A DNA stretch of 64,000 bases, taken from NCBI RefSeq assembly GCF_030411955.1, contig NZ_JASNRA010000005.1, forward strand, positions 117,655 through 181,654, given 5' to 3'. Positions 44,087 through 53,670 of the stretch are shown piece by piece. This stretch comes from Massilia sp. YIM B02443. GTDB lineage: Bacteria > Pseudomonadota > Gammaproteobacteria > Burkholderiales > Burkholderiaceae_D. The notes under the pieces were generated by a model that was given only the letters and a program-made list of their open reading frames with translations, was not told the origin of the DNA and searched no databases. Numbering within the stretch: the stretch's first letter is position 1; every line of letters begins with the position of its first letter. The translations under genes and the position numbers were made by a program.

Positions 44087-46327
44087 TCACCGCGGCAGGA
44101 CCAGGCGCCGCAGCGAGTAGCCGTCATACACGACATACGATGTGGCGCCGGCAGCAATCAGTTCATAGGGGGCGTCGGGCAGGCAGTCGAGTGGCGGCAC
44201 CGGCGTGCCGTTGACGCAGTAAGGTACCGTCGTCACCTGAGCCTTGCTGCCGTCCGCACCGGTACGAACCAGCTTGCGTGCACCTTCATCGTAGGCGTAG
44301 GTATTGCCGTCTTTGTCCGCACTCAAGCCTTTCGGCAAGGCGGCCAGCGGCGTCACGCTGCCCGCGGCGCTCACCTTGTACAGTGTGCCGCGGCTGTCGA
44401 GCACGTACAGATTGTCGTCGAAATCGATGCCGGCAATGGTCGGCGCCTGGGCGGTCTCGGGTGGAGCGTCCGGAGGGGAATTGGTCACCAGTTCCGACAT
44501 GACGCCTGCCGGGGTCACCTTCAGGATCGTCGGCGCACCGACCGTGACGCTGAATGGCTGCGCGATGGCGAAGTAAAGGTCGCCCGTGCGGCCCACCGCG
44601 AATCCTACGATATTGTTGAGACGCCGGGCATTTTCGTCCGACACGGGCTGGCCGAACCAGGTCGTGGCGCTGATGAGCGGCGTCACCGTATTGTCGGGGG
44701 CGATCCGGTACAGGTGCGGGGATCCGCGCCGCGTGGGATTCACATTGGCCACGTAGCTCACCACATAGGTGTTGCCCGCGAGATCGGCGGCAATGCTGTG
44801 CGGCCGGTGCATGGTCGGTTCGTTCGAATCGCGCCATGGCATGGCGAACAATCCCGGCATGTTCGATGCGGACGTCAGGGCCAGCGTCAGCGCGGCGCTG
44901 GCGCCGTCGGCTTCGGCGATCACGGTCGCCGTCGTCGGCGCGGCCAGCGCGCCGGCCGGCGGCAGGTAGCGTACGGTGGCGCCCATGTTGGCGCTGAGGC
45001 TGCCGGGCGATCCGGTCGCCAGCCGCCAGCGCACCGCGCCGCCATTCGACAGGGTAGCGGTCAGCGGGATCGCGCTGCCGCCGGCGATGGTGCGCAGGGT
45101 CGGGCTGGACAAGGTCAGGGTCGCGGCTGGCGGCGCGTTCGGCGACGGCATGATCAGGCGCCCCAGGCTATAGCCGTCGAACACGACATACGACGCGCCG
45201 CCGGTGGGGATCAGCCGGTACGGTGCGCTCGGCAGGCAGGCACGCGGGCGCACCGGCGCGCCATCGGCGCAGTAGGGCACGTCCGTGACGATCATCCTGG
45301 CGCCGTCCGGGCCGGTCCGCATCAGCTTGTTCGTGGCGTCGTCGTGGTCATAGGTATTGCCATCCTTGTCCGCCATCAAGCCGCGCGGCAGCGAAGCCAC
45401 GGTCGTCACGTTGCCGGCCGTGGTCACCTTGCGCACGACATCGCCACCGTCGCGCAGATACAGGTTGTCGTCGAAGTCGATGCCGGCGATGGACGGGGAC
45501 AGGAAGCGCGCGGCGCTGCCGCTGCCGTCGGTGATCGCGCCGACTTGCGGATCCGCGCTACCGGCCAGGACCGAGATGACGCCGGCCGGGGTCACTTTCA
45601 GGATGGTCGGGCCGCCATGGCTTTGCTGGCCCGCCGTGAGTGGAATGCCGAGCGGCAGGTTGGTGAAGTACAGGTTGCCCGCGCGGTCCACGGCCATGCT
45701 CGAGACCCAGTAGAGGAGAGAAGCATTCGCATTCGACGCAGCCTGACCGAACCAGGTGTCGTTGTCGATAAGTGGGGTGACAGTATTGTCGGGAGCGATC
45801 TTGTGCAGATGTGGCCCACCCCGGCGCGATGGCGAGACGTCGTTATACGACACCACATAGGTATTGCCGGCGATGTCGGCGGCAACACTGCTTGGCCGAT
45901 GCTGGGTAGGGCCGCTGGAAGCGCGCCAAGGCATCTCGAACAATCCCGGCGTACGCGTTTCGGACGAAACGGCCAGCGTCAGCGACGCGCTGGCGCCATC
46001 GCCGGTGGCGGTGACGGTTACCGCCACCGGCGCCGCCAGTACACCTGCCGGCGGCTGGTAGCGCACGGCGCTGCCAGTGTCGGCACTGAGCGTGCCGGGT
46101 GCGCCGGCCGCCAGTTGCCAGCGCACCGCGCCGCCGCTCGACAGGGTGGCGCTGAGAGGGACCGCGTTGCCGCCGGTGAGCGGGCGCAGGGTCGGACTGG
46201 ACAAGGTCATGCTGGCAGTCACGGGTGGGACGGGCTGTACCGGAGGGGAAGTTGGCGCAGGGCTGTCGCTGCCGCCACCGCAGGCGCTCAGCAGGGCGCC
46301 CAGAATCAGGGGAAGAAGAATTCGCAT
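44087..46327 (-). CDS. Large lipoprotein with two tandem Ig-like plus NHL/propeller-like units
   Basis: The 746-residue precursor has a lipobox (LLSAC, Cys16). The rest is one unit of about 350 residues present twice (about 36 to 395 and 397 to 746). Each unit begins with an Ig-like domain (MTLSSPTLRPLTGGNAVPLS; LTLSSPTLRTIAGGSAIPLT) and continues with NHL-type repeats: AGNTYVVSY, IAPDNTVTPLI, TILKVTPAGV, IAGIDFDDNLY, ADKDGNTY. Each ends in a VPYC...CLP pair of Cys and a YVV(F/Y)DGYSL motif. These features suggest a surface or periplasmic binding protein with two propellers. The function is unknown. The ATG at 46327 gives the lipobox the right position. Confidence 0.82.
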   Translation of the reverse strand: MRILLPLILGALLSACGGGSDSPAPTSPPVQPVPPVTASMTLSSPTLRPLTGGNAVPLSATLSSGGAVRWQLAAGAPGTLSADTGSAVRYQPPAGVLAAPVAVTVTATGDGASASLTLAVSSETRTPGLFEMPWRASSGPTQHRPSSVAADIAGNTYVVSYNDVSPSRRGGPHLHKIAPDNTVTPLIDNDTWFGQAASNANASLLYWVSSMAVDRAGNLYFTNLPLGIPLTAGQQSHGGPTILKVTPAGVISVLAGSADPQVGAITDGSGSAARFLSPSIAGIDFDDNLYLRDGGDVVRKVTTAGNVTTVASLPRGLMADKDGNTYDHDDATNKLMRTGPDGARMIVTDVPYCADGAPVRPRACLPSAPYRLIPTGGASYVVFDGYSLGRLIMPSPNAPPAATLTLSSPTLRTIAGGSAIPLTATLSNGGAVRWRLATGSPGSLSANMGATVRYLPPAGALAAPTTATVIAEADGASAALTLALTSASNMPGLFAMPWRDSNEPTMHRPHSIAADLAGNTYVVSYVANVNPTRRGSPHLYRIAPDNTVTPLISATTWFGQPVSDENARRLNNIVGFAVGRTGDLYFAIAQPFSVTVGAPTILKVTPAGVMSELVTNSPPDAPPETAQAPTIAGIDFDDNLYVLDSRGTLYKVSAAGSVTPLAALPKGLSADKDGNTYAYDEGARKLVRTGADGSKAQVTTVPYCVNGTPVPPLDCLPDAPYELIAAGATSYVVYDGYSLRRLVLPR

Positions 46328-46558
46328 CGGAGGTCTCAAGTCGAAATGGCTGAATGCTGGAGCGATCATTATCTACTTCGGATAACAACCCAAAAGTCAT
46401 CAATTGTCACCGGCAATCCGTCGTCGACAGCATGATTCCCGTGCCGCTTGCTGTTTCTCAACGACAAGTTTCCTTGTGGAATGCATTGTGCACGGTGCGG
46501 CGTTTGGCGGACATGGCCTGTGGCCGGCGGCAATCCTTTCATGAGCAAGGAGTGGGTA

Positions 46559-47524
46559 ATGAAACTGGTATCGATCGTGATGGCGGTATGGCTGGCATTC
46601 GGCATGACGGCGCAGGCGCAGGAGGTCGTCCGGCTCGGCAACCTCAAGCTCGCGCATTTCGGCGCGGTCTCGTATATCAAGGAAATCGCCCCGCGCTGCG
46701 GCATCCGGGTCGAGGAAAAGATGTTCGCCAAGGGGCTGGACGTGATGCAGGCCATGATTGCCGGCGAACTGGACGTGGGCGCCACCGCATCCGAGGCGGC
46801 GATCCAGGGCCGCGCCGGCGGGGCGCCGATCGTGGTGGTGGCCGGCTTCGCGCGCGGCGGCGCGCGCCTGGTGGCGCGGCGCGACGTCAACATCGCCGGC
46901 ATCGCCGACCTGAAAGGGAAAAAGGTCGGCGTCACGCGCGGCGGCATCCAGGAAGTGCTGTTGATGGCCGAACTGGCGCGCCACAAACTGAAGGCCGACC
47001 CTTCCGGCAGGGCTGACGTACAGCTGGTGTACCTCGCCTACGCCGACCTGAACCAGGCGCTGATGGGACGCCACATCGACGCCATGATGCAGTCCGAGCC
47101 GCAGTCGTCGCAGGCGATCAACCTGGGCTTCGGGGTCGAGGTGATGAAGCCCTACGGCACCCCGATCGGCGAGCCGGTGCGCACCATGGTCATGACCGAG
47201 CGGTTCTACCGCGAACGCAAACCGGTGGCCGAGAAATTCATGCGCTGCTTCGTGCAGGCCACCCGCACCTTCATCGAAAGCCCGGCGCTGGCCGAGCAGT
47301 ACGTACGCCAGCAGATGTTCAAGGGCCAGATCACGGTGGCCGACTTCCGGGATGCCGTCAAGAATTCGCCGTATTCGTACGACATCACCCCGGCCCACAT
47401 CCAGGTCACCACCGACGTGATGGCGCAGACCGGCGTCGGACGCATGGCGCGCCCGCCGCTGGCCAGGGACTGGGTGCGCACCGACCTGCTGGCCGCGGCC
47501 AAGCGCAGCCTGCAGATCCAATAA
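46559..47524 (+). CDS. ABC importer substrate-binding protein (nitrate/sulfonate/taurine type)
   Basis: The 321-residue precursor has a signal peptide (WLAFGMTAQAQ) and the periplasmic binding fold of the SsuA/TauA/NrtA family. Typical segments are the early RLGNLKLAHFGAVSYIKE, a GELDVGATASEAAIQ turn and DLKGKKVGVTRGGIQEV. The ligand cannot be read from sequence: taurine, alkanesulfonates, nitrate, thiamine precursors and others share this fold. The ATG at 46559 has AAGGAG ahead of it. Permease and ATPase genes follow at 10 and 1 bases, so this is a complete importer operon. Confidence 0.87.
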   Translation: MKLVSIVMAVWLAFGMTAQAQEVVRLGNLKLAHFGAVSYIKEIAPRCGIRVEEKMFAKGLDVMQAMIAGELDVGATASEAAIQGRAGGAPIVVVAGFARGGARLVARRDVNIAGIADLKGKKVGVTRGGIQEVLLMAELARHKLKADPSGRADVQLVYLAYADLNQALMGRHIDAMMQSEPQSSQAINLGFGVEVMKPYGTPIGEPVRTMVMTERFYRERKPVAEKFMRCFVQATRTFIESPALAEQYVRQQMFKGQITVADFRDAVKNSPYSYDITPAHIQVTTDVMAQTGVGRMARPPLARDWVRTDLLAAAKRSLQIQ

Positions 47525-47534
47525 GGAGAGGGCA

Positions 47535-48392
47535 ATGGAACGCATCGAACGACGCAAGACCCGGCGCGCCAATCCACTGCGCCTGCTGGATACCGGTGTC
47601 GGCCTGGTGGCGCCGCTGGTCGCCATCGCCCTGTGGCAGTGGGTGGCGGCCAGCGGCTGGGTCAATCCGCAGGTGCTGCCGGCGCCGAGCGAGGTGTGGC
47701 GCAAGTGGGTCGACTATCTACTGCCGTTGGTGGCGTGGAAGGATTATGCCGATGGCGGCTGGCTGTCGTGGGCCTTCTCCGGCGAGCTGCCGGCGGACAT
47801 CCTCGCCAGCTTGTATCGCGTCGTGCTGGGCTTCGCCCTCGGCGCCGGCCTGGCGCTGCCGCTCGGGCTGGCGATGGGGGCCAGCCGCAGCGTGTACGCC
47901 TGGATGAATCCCCTGGTGCAGGTGCTGCGCCCGATCCCGCCGATCGCCTACATCCCGCTGGCCATGCTGTGGTTCGGACTGGGCAACCCGCCGGCGGTGT
48001 TCCTGATCGCGATCGGCGCCTTCTTCCCGGTGTTGATGAACACCGTGGCCGGGGTGCGCCAGGTCGACGGCATCTACCTGCGCGCGGCGCGCAACCTGGG
48101 CGCGGGCCGCCTGACCATGTTCGTGCGCGTGATCCTGCCGGCCGCCGTGCCTTACATCCTGTCGGGCGCACGCATTGGGATCGGCACCGCCTTCATCGTG
48201 GTGATCGTGGCCGAGATGATCGCCGTGAACAGCGGCCTGGGTTTCCGCATCTCGGAGGCGCGCGAGTACTTCTGGTCGGACAAGATCATCGCCGGCATGA
48301 TCAGCATTGGCCTGCTTGGGCTGGCGATCGACGCCGCCGTCAACAAATTGAACAACCATCTGCTGCGCTGGCACCGAGGCCTGGAGCATTGA
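47535..48392 (+). CDS. ABC importer permease (SsuC/TauC type)
   Basis: The 285-residue protein has about six membrane segments and the EAA loop that contacts the ATPase, visible as YLRAARNLGAGRLTMFVRVI. The segment PIPPIAYIPLAMLWFGLGNPP is typical of SsuC/TauC permeases. The ATG follows AAGGAGAGG directly after the binding-protein gene. It forms the membrane channel of the importer. Confidence 0.92.
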   Translation: MERIERRKTRRANPLRLLDTGVGLVAPLVAIALWQWVAASGWVNPQVLPAPSEVWRKWVDYLLPLVAWKDYADGGWLSWAFSGELPADILASLYRVVLGFALGAGLALPLGLAMGASRSVYAWMNPLVQVLRPIPPIAYIPLAMLWFGLGNPPAVFLIAIGAFFPVLMNTVAGVRQVDGIYLRAARNLGAGRLTMFVRVILPAAVPYILSGARIGIGTAFIVVIVAEMIAVNSGLGFRISEAREYFWSDKIIAGMISIGLLGLAIDAAVNKLNNHLLRWHRGLEH

Positions 48393-48393
48393 G

Positions 48394-49191
48394 ATGAGCG
48401 ACCTACATATCAGGATCGACGGCGTCAACAAGGTGTTCGGCGCCGAGGGACGCGAAGTGGTGGCGCTGCAGGACATCAGCCTGGACATCGCGCGCGGCCA
48501 GTTCACCTGCCTGCTCGGGCCGTCCGGCTGCGGCAAGTCGACGCTGCTGAACGCGGTGGCCGGCTTCGCGCCGCCGTCGAGCGGCGTGATCGTGGTCGAC
48601 GGCCGCCCCGTGACCGCGCCCGGCCCCGAGCGCGGCATGGTGTTCCAGGAATATGCGCTGTTTCCGTGGATGACGGTGGAGCAGAACATCCGTTTCGGGC
48701 TCGAGATCAAGCGCGTGCCGGCGGCCGTCATCACGCAGCGGGTGGACGATCTGTTGAAACTGCTGTCGCTGGCGGACTTTCGCGCGCGCTATCCGAAAGA
48801 CCTGTCCGGCGGCATGCGCCAGCGGGTGGCGATCGCGCGCGTGCTGGCGCTCGATTCGCCGATCCTGCTGATGGACGAACCGTTCGGCGCGCTGGATGCG
48901 CTCACCCGGCGCAACCTGCAGGACGAACTGCTGCGCCTGTGGGGCGAGATGAAGAAGACGATCCTGTTCGTCACCCACAGCATCGAGGAAGCGATCTACC
49001 TGGCCGACCGCATCGTGGTAATGACCTACCGCCCCGGGACGGTCAAGCGCGACCTGATCGTCGAACTGCCGCGCCCGCGCGACCCGGCCGACCCGGCTTT
49101 CAACCTGCTCAAGCGCGAGCTGGGCCAGCTGGTGATGGAAGAACAACAACGGCATCACCACGACGAATTGCGCATGGCGGCGGTCGATTAG
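48394..49191 (+). CDS. ABC importer ATPase (SsuB/TauB type)
   Basis: The 265-residue protein has Walker A GPSGCGKSTLLN, Q-loop in VFQEYALFPWMTVE, the ABC signature LSGGMRQRVAIARVLALD, Walker B ILLMDEPFGALD and the H-loop in FVTHSIEEAIY. It powers the importer whose other subunits lie immediately upstream. There is no regulatory C-terminal domain, although the tail is His/Glu-rich (EEQQRHHHDELR). No regulator gene is adjacent. Confidence 0.95.
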   Translation: MSDLHIRIDGVNKVFGAEGREVVALQDISLDIARGQFTCLLGPSGCGKSTLLNAVAGFAPPSSGVIVVDGRPVTAPGPERGMVFQEYALFPWMTVEQNIRFGLEIKRVPAAVITQRVDDLLKLLSLADFRARYPKDLSGGMRQRVAIARVLALDSPILLMDEPFGALDALTRRNLQDELLRLWGEMKKTILFVTHSIEEAIYLADRIVVMTYRPGTVKRDLIVELPRPRDPADPAFNLLKRELGQLVMEEQQRHHHDELRMAAVD

Positions 49192-49256
49192 GGCAGAGCG
49201 CCGGCCGGCCGCAGGCCCCTTGCCACCGCCCGCGGCCAATGGTGTAGACTGCCGTT

Positions 49257-50060
49257 ATGCAGAATTCCCTCTTCCTTGCCGCGGCTTTCCTGTACGCGGT
49301 ATGCGCCCTGCTGCCGACGCGGCGGGGCGCCGTCATTTCGGCGGTCACCGCCGGCGCCTGGCTGGTGCATGGCGCAGGGCTCGGTCTGGACGTGATCATG
49401 CCCGGCCGGCTGCGGGTCGGCTTCGCCGTCATGCTCTCGAGCGCGCTGTGGGTCTCGGTCGCCGCCTACTGGCTGGAAAACCGCAATTTCGCCCTCGACG
49501 GCATGCGCCGCCTGGTGATGCCGTTCGCCTGCGCCGCGGCGCTGCTGCCGGCGCTGTTCCCGGGCAGCGTGATGCAGCTGGCCGGCCAGTCGCCGGCCTT
49601 CGGCTGGCACATCGCGGTGGCGGTGCTGGCCTACAGCACGCTCACCATCGCCGCCTTCCACGCCGTGCTGATGGCGCTGCAGGAAGCGCGCCTGCATACC
49701 CGCAGCGCCGCCGGCGGCTGGCTGGGCAGCGCGCTGGACCAGCTGCCGGCGCTGCTGACCATGGAAAAGCTGCTGTTCCGGGTGATCTGGATCGGCTTTA
49801 TCCTGCTCAGCCTGACCGTGCTGTCGGGCTTCGTGTTCTCAGAACAGGTATTCGGCCGGCCGCTGCTGCTCGACCACAAGAGCGTGTTCGCGCTGCTGTC
49901 GTGGGCGCTGTTCGCCGCGCTGCTGGCCGGCCGCAGGTGGCAGGGCTGGCGCGGCAAGACCGCGCTGCGTTTTACCCTGGCCGGTTTCGCCACCCTGGCG
50001 CTGGCCTATGTCGGCAGCCGCTTCGTGCTCGAAGTGGTGCTGCACCGTGGAGTCGTTTGA
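49257..50060 (+). CDS. CcsA/YpjD-type cytochrome c assembly-like membrane protein
   Basis: The 267-residue protein has eight or nine membrane segments and belongs to the CcsA/HemX family, where conserved His residues handle heme. Candidate heme-facing residues are the His in FGWHIAVAVLAY and in the C-terminal VVLHRGVV. In many betaproteobacteria this gene lies divergent from ffh. Here the two are separated by a lipoprotein and an ABC transporter. It overlaps the next gene by one base (TGATG). Confidence 0.83.
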   Translation: MQNSLFLAAAFLYAVCALLPTRRGAVISAVTAGAWLVHGAGLGLDVIMPGRLRVGFAVMLSSALWVSVAAYWLENRNFALDGMRRLVMPFACAAALLPALFPGSVMQLAGQSPAFGWHIAVAVLAYSTLTIAAFHAVLMALQEARLHTRSAAGGWLGSALDQLPALLTMEKLLFRVIWIGFILLSLTVLSGFVFSEQVFGRPLLLDHKSVFALLSWALFAALLAGRRWQGWRGKTALRFTLAGFATLALAYVGSRFVLEVVLHRGVV

Positions 50061-50314
50061 TGCGTGTTTTATTCTGGATTGCCCTGATCGCCCTGGTGGT
50101 GTTCGCCGTGCGCAGCAAGCTGCGCGCCATCGCCAAACGCCATGACGCGCAGCGCGACATGAGCGCCAAGGCCCAGTCCTCTAGCCGCGAGATCGAGGCC
50201 ATGGCCCAGTGCGCCCACTGCGGCATGTATTTCCCGGCCTCCGAGTCGGTGCGCGCCGACGGCCTCGATTACTGCTCGCCGGGCCACGTGCGCCTGCCGC
50301 CGCCGAAGTCTTGA
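50060..50314 (+). CDS. PP0621-family small membrane-anchored Cys-rich protein
   Basis: The 84-residue protein has one N-terminal membrane helix (VLFWIALIALVVFAVRS) and a C-terminal zinc-ribbon-like part with CAHCGMYFP and YCSPGH, giving three Cys and one His as likely metal ligands. This architecture matches the PP0621 family, always found next to ypjD and pilS in related genomes; its role is unknown. It overlaps both neighbours by a few bases, so ypjD, this gene and pilS are translationally linked. Confidence 0.85.
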   Translation: MRVLFWIALIALVVFAVRSKLRAIAKRHDAQRDMSAKAQSSSREIEAMAQCAHCGMYFPASESVRADGLDYCSPGHVRLPPPKS

Positions 50315-51960
50315 AGCCGCCGCGCCGGGCGCCGTCGCAGCAAGTGCGCGCCACCTTGTGGCGCTCGCTGCAGACGTTCACGATCACCCGCATCGTCATC
50401 GCCCTGGTGCTGCTGCTGTACCTGGGCGTGGATTTCGAGGGGGGCAGCCTGCACGGCGACCCGGCCAACGCCGAGACCTGCATCGCCTATCTTGGCGTGG
50501 CGGTCGGCCTGGCGCTGGCGGCGCGCTGGCGGCGCCGCTTCCTGATCCAGCTGGCGGTCCAGATCGGCGTCGATCTGGCGGTGATCTCGATCCTGTACCT
50601 GGGCGCCGGCGGCATGCGCGGGGGCCTGGGCATCCTGTACCTGTTCCCGCTGGCCGGCGCCGCGATCCTGGCGCCGCTGGTGCTGGCGCTGTTCTCGGCC
50701 GCGCTGGCGACCCTGTTCCTGCTGGCGCAAAGCGTGTGGCAGATCCTGCTCGACGAGCGCGACCCGGCGCTGATGCAGGCCGGCCTGTATGGCGCCGCCT
50801 TCTTCGCCGGCGTGCTGATGGTGAACCGGCTGGCCGCGCGCCTTCTGAAACAGGAAGAGCTGGCGGCGCGGCGCGGCGCCGACCTGGCCATCCAGCAGGC
50901 GATCAACGCCATCGTGGTGGCCGACGTCGGCGACGGCATCCTGGTGGTGGGCGACGACGGCTCCGTCTTCACCGGCAACCCGGCGGCGCGCCGCATGCTG
51001 GGGCTGGACGGCGAAGCATCCGGCTTCCTGCTGCAGGCCGCGCCGGCCTTCGCGCCGGTGGCCGAAGCGTTCCAGAGCTGGCTGGCGACGCCGGACGATG
51101 GCGCCGCCTTCGTCACCCTCAAACCCTGGCATGCCGACGAAGGCGCGGTGTACGGCCGGCGCGACCAGCCGGTGCACCTGAAACTGCGCTTCGCGCGCGT
51201 TGATACCGAACCAGCCGAGGGCCGCAGCGTGATCTTCATGCAGGACGTGAGCGCCATCGAAAACCAGGCGCAGCAACTCAAGCTGGCCTCGATGGGGCGC
51301 CTCACCGCCAGCATCGCGCACGAGGTGCGCAACCCGCTGTCGGCGATCGGCCACGCCACCGCGCTGCTGGCCGAAGACCTGCAAGGCCCGGCCGAAGTGC
51401 GTCTGCTGAAGATCGTGGGCGACAACGTGGCGCGCGTGAACCGCATGGTGGAAGACATCCTGCAGCTGTCGCGCAAGGCGCAGCCGAACGGCGAGCCGAT
51501 CGCACTCAGGGACTTCCTGGAGGGGCTGAAAGCCGAGTTCTGCGAAATCCACGGCCTGGCGGGTGATATAGTGCACCTCGGTGATGCGGACGGCATGTCG
51601 GTGCGTTTCGACCCGCTGCACCTGCACGAGGTCCTGCTCAATCTGCTCAACAACGCGGTGCGCTACGCCAGCCGCCAGCCGGCCAGCATCCGCATCTTCC
51701 CGATGCGCGACGCCACCGGGCGCAGCGAGCTGCACGTGCAGGACGACGGTCCCGGCATCACGCCCGAAGTGCGCGCCCACCTGTTCGAGCCGTTCTACAC
51801 CACGTCGAGCAAGGGAACCGGGCTGGGACTGTACCTGGCGCGCGAACTGTGCCTGAACAACGATGCGAAACTCGATTATGAAACCCGATTCGACCCATCC
51901 GCGATGGGACCGCGCAAGGCCAGTGGCCGCTTCGTCATCACCTTCGCCGATCCGGCCTGA
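50311..51960 (+). CDS. pilS: Sensor histidine kinase PilS
   Basis: PilS is the membrane sensor of the PilS-PilR pair that controls type IV pilin expression. The N-terminal 170 residues carry six membrane segments. A PAS-like domain follows (around GILVVGDDGSVFTGNPAARRM), then the HisKA phospho-acceptor in SIAHEVRNPLSAIGHA and the ATPase motifs LLNNAVRYAS, DDGPGI and KGTGLGLYLAR. The start is uncertain: a TTG at 50311 overlaps the preceding stop and a GTG at 50344 is also possible; upstream codons lie inside the PP0621 gene. Confidence 0.9.
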   Translation: MKPPRRAPSQQVRATLWRSLQTFTITRIVIALVLLLYLGVDFEGGSLHGDPANAETCIAYLGVAVGLALAARWRRRFLIQLAVQIGVDLAVISILYLGAGGMRGGLGILYLFPLAGAAILAPLVLALFSAALATLFLLAQSVWQILLDERDPALMQAGLYGAAFFAGVLMVNRLAARLLKQEELAARRGADLAIQQAINAIVVADVGDGILVVGDDGSVFTGNPAARRMLGLDGEASGFLLQAAPAFAPVAEAFQSWLATPDDGAAFVTLKPWHADEGAVYGRRDQPVHLKLRFARVDTEPAEGRSVIFMQDVSAIENQAQQLKLASMGRLTASIAHEVRNPLSAIGHATALLAEDLQGPAEVRLLKIVGDNVARVNRMVEDILQLSRKAQPNGEPIALRDFLEGLKAEFCEIHGLAGDIVHLGDADGMSVRFDPLHLHEVLLNLLNNAVRYASRQPASIRIFPMRDATGRSELHVQDDGPGITPEVRAHLFEPFYTTSSKGTGLGLYLARELCLNNDAKLDYETRFDPSAMGPRKASGRFVITFADPA

Positions 51961-51975
51961 CGCCGGAGCACGCGC

Positions 51976-53433
51976 ATGACGCCGCCGCGCACCCCACGGG
52001 TGCTGGTGCTGGACGACGAAGCCGACCTGCGCGAGCTGCTCGAGATCACCCTGATCAAGATGGGGCTGGACGTCGACAGCGCCGCCACGCTGCGCCAGGC
52101 GCGCGCCCTGTTCGAGGAACACGAGTACGCGCTGGTGCTGACCGACATGCGCCTGCCCGACGGCCTGGGGCTGGAACTGTTGCGCGAGATCGGCGCCTCC
52201 GGCAAGGGCACGCCGGTGGCCGTGATCACCGCCTACGGCAGCGCCGACAACGCGGTGGTGGCGTTGAAAGCCGGCGCTTTTGATTACATCGCCAAGCCGG
52301 TGGCGCTGGACGCGCTGCGCGTGATGGTGCGCTCGGCGCTGAAACTGTCCGAACCCGGCGACGGCGCCGGGCAGGGCGCGGGGGCGACCTCGCGCCTGAT
52401 CGGCAATTCGCCGGCGATGCAGTCGCTGCGTGCGCAGATTGCGCGCCTGGCGCGTTCGATGGCGCCGATCTCGATCACCGGCGAATCGGGCAGCGGCAAG
52501 GAACTGGCCGCGCGCGAAATCCACGCCCAGAGTTCACGCGCGAACAAGCCGTTCGTGGCGGTGAACTGCGGCGCGATTCCCGAAACGCTGATGGAGGCCG
52601 AGTTCTTCGGCTACCGCAAGGGCGCCTTCACCGGCGCCGCCGAAGAACGCGACGGCTTCTTCGCCGCGGCCAACGGCGGCACCCTGATGCTGGACGAAGT
52701 GGCCGACCTGCCGCTGGCGATGCAGGTGAAACTGCTGCGCGCGATCCAGGAACGGCGCGTGCGCAAGATTGGCGCGACCAATGAGGAGCCGGTCGACGTG
52801 CGCATCATCAGCGCCACCCACCAGGACCTGGCGCACTGCGTCGAGACGGGCAAGTTCAGGCAAGACCTGTTTTATCGCCTGAACGTGATCGAACTGGCGC
52901 TGCCGCCGCTGCGCGAGCGGCTGGACGACCTGGCGATGCTGGCCGAGGGCATCCTGAATCGGCTGGCCGGGCCGGGCCAGGCGTCACTGGGGCCGGGCGT
53001 GCTCGAGGCGCTGAAGGCGTATTCGTTCCCGGGCAATGTGCGCGAGCTGGAGAACGTGCTGGAACGGGCGCTGGCGTTTGCCAACGATGGCGTGATCGAG
53101 GTCGGCGACCTGTCGCTGAAGGCGGCGCGGCCGCCGGAGGCGGGTGCGCGTGAGCTGGTCGCGCCGGCGGTTGCGCCCGAGCCGGTAGCGCCGGCCGTTG
53201 TCGCCGCCCCCGCCGATGCGTCGGCTAGAGCGCCGGTCGACGTGCCGGCGCCGGCGCCGCAGCCCGCCGCACCGGCCGCAGCGGCCGGCCTCTCCTCCTA
53301 TCTCGACGGGGTCGAACGAGAGGCGATCCGACGCGCCTTGCAAGAGGCTGGCGCCGACCGTCTCCAGGCTGCCGCCGCCCTCGGCATCAGCGAACGACAA
53401 CTGCGCTACCAGATGCACAAGCTCGGCATGTAG
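51976..53433 (+). CDS. pilR: Sigma-54-dependent response regulator PilR
   Basis: PilR activates pilA transcription with sigma-54 when phosphorylated by PilS. The receiver domain has Asp57 in VLTDMRLPDG as phosphate acceptor and the acidic pair Asp13-Asp14. The AAA+ domain shows ISITGESGSGKE (Walker A), YRKGAFTGAAEE, which holds the sigma-54-contacting GAFTGA loop, and TLMLDEVADLP. An Ala/Pro-rich linker (about 390 to 435) leads to a Fis-type helix-turn-helix ending in ERQLRYQMHKLGM. Neither pilA nor other pilus genes are in the window. Confidence 0.94.
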   Translation: MTPPRTPRVLVLDDEADLRELLEITLIKMGLDVDSAATLRQARALFEEHEYALVLTDMRLPDGLGLELLREIGASGKGTPVAVITAYGSADNAVVALKAGAFDYIAKPVALDALRVMVRSALKLSEPGDGAGQGAGATSRLIGNSPAMQSLRAQIARLARSMAPISITGESGSGKELAAREIHAQSSRANKPFVAVNCGAIPETLMEAEFFGYRKGAFTGAAEERDGFFAAANGGTLMLDEVADLPLAMQVKLLRAIQERRVRKIGATNEEPVDVRIISATHQDLAHCVETGKFRQDLFYRLNVIELALPPLRERLDDLAMLAEGILNRLAGPGQASLGPGVLEALKAYSFPGNVRELENVLERALAFANDGVIEVGDLSLKAARPPEAGARELVAPAVAPEPVAPAVVAAPADASARAPVDVPAPAPQPAAPAAAAGLSSYLDGVEREAIRRALQEAGADRLQAAAALGISERQLRYQMHKLGM

Positions 53434-53462
53434 GGGCGGCGGCAAGCGGTTAGCCCCTACAT
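53428..53462. other. Hairpin spanning the pilR stop codon
   Basis: ATGTAGGGGC (53428-53437) and GCCCCTACAT (53453-53462) are perfect inverse copies around a 15-base loop. The left arm contains the TAG stop of pilR. There is no T-run, so termination would be rho-assisted or absent. Confidence 0.6.
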
Positions 53463-53670
53463 CCAGTCGCACCTCGATGTTACTTTGCGGTAATTATTCC
53501 GGTGCATAATGCTCCATCGCGAAGCAATGCCGCCCCATCCTGATTCTTCATGAGGCAGCCGAAACCCGGCAGCTTTTCGTGACGTTAGTGCTCGCTCACG
53601 CCGCACTCCCCACAATGCCGAGAAACGCGAATGTCAAGGGCGCGCGCGCAAAAATTGGGAATTTATTCAC

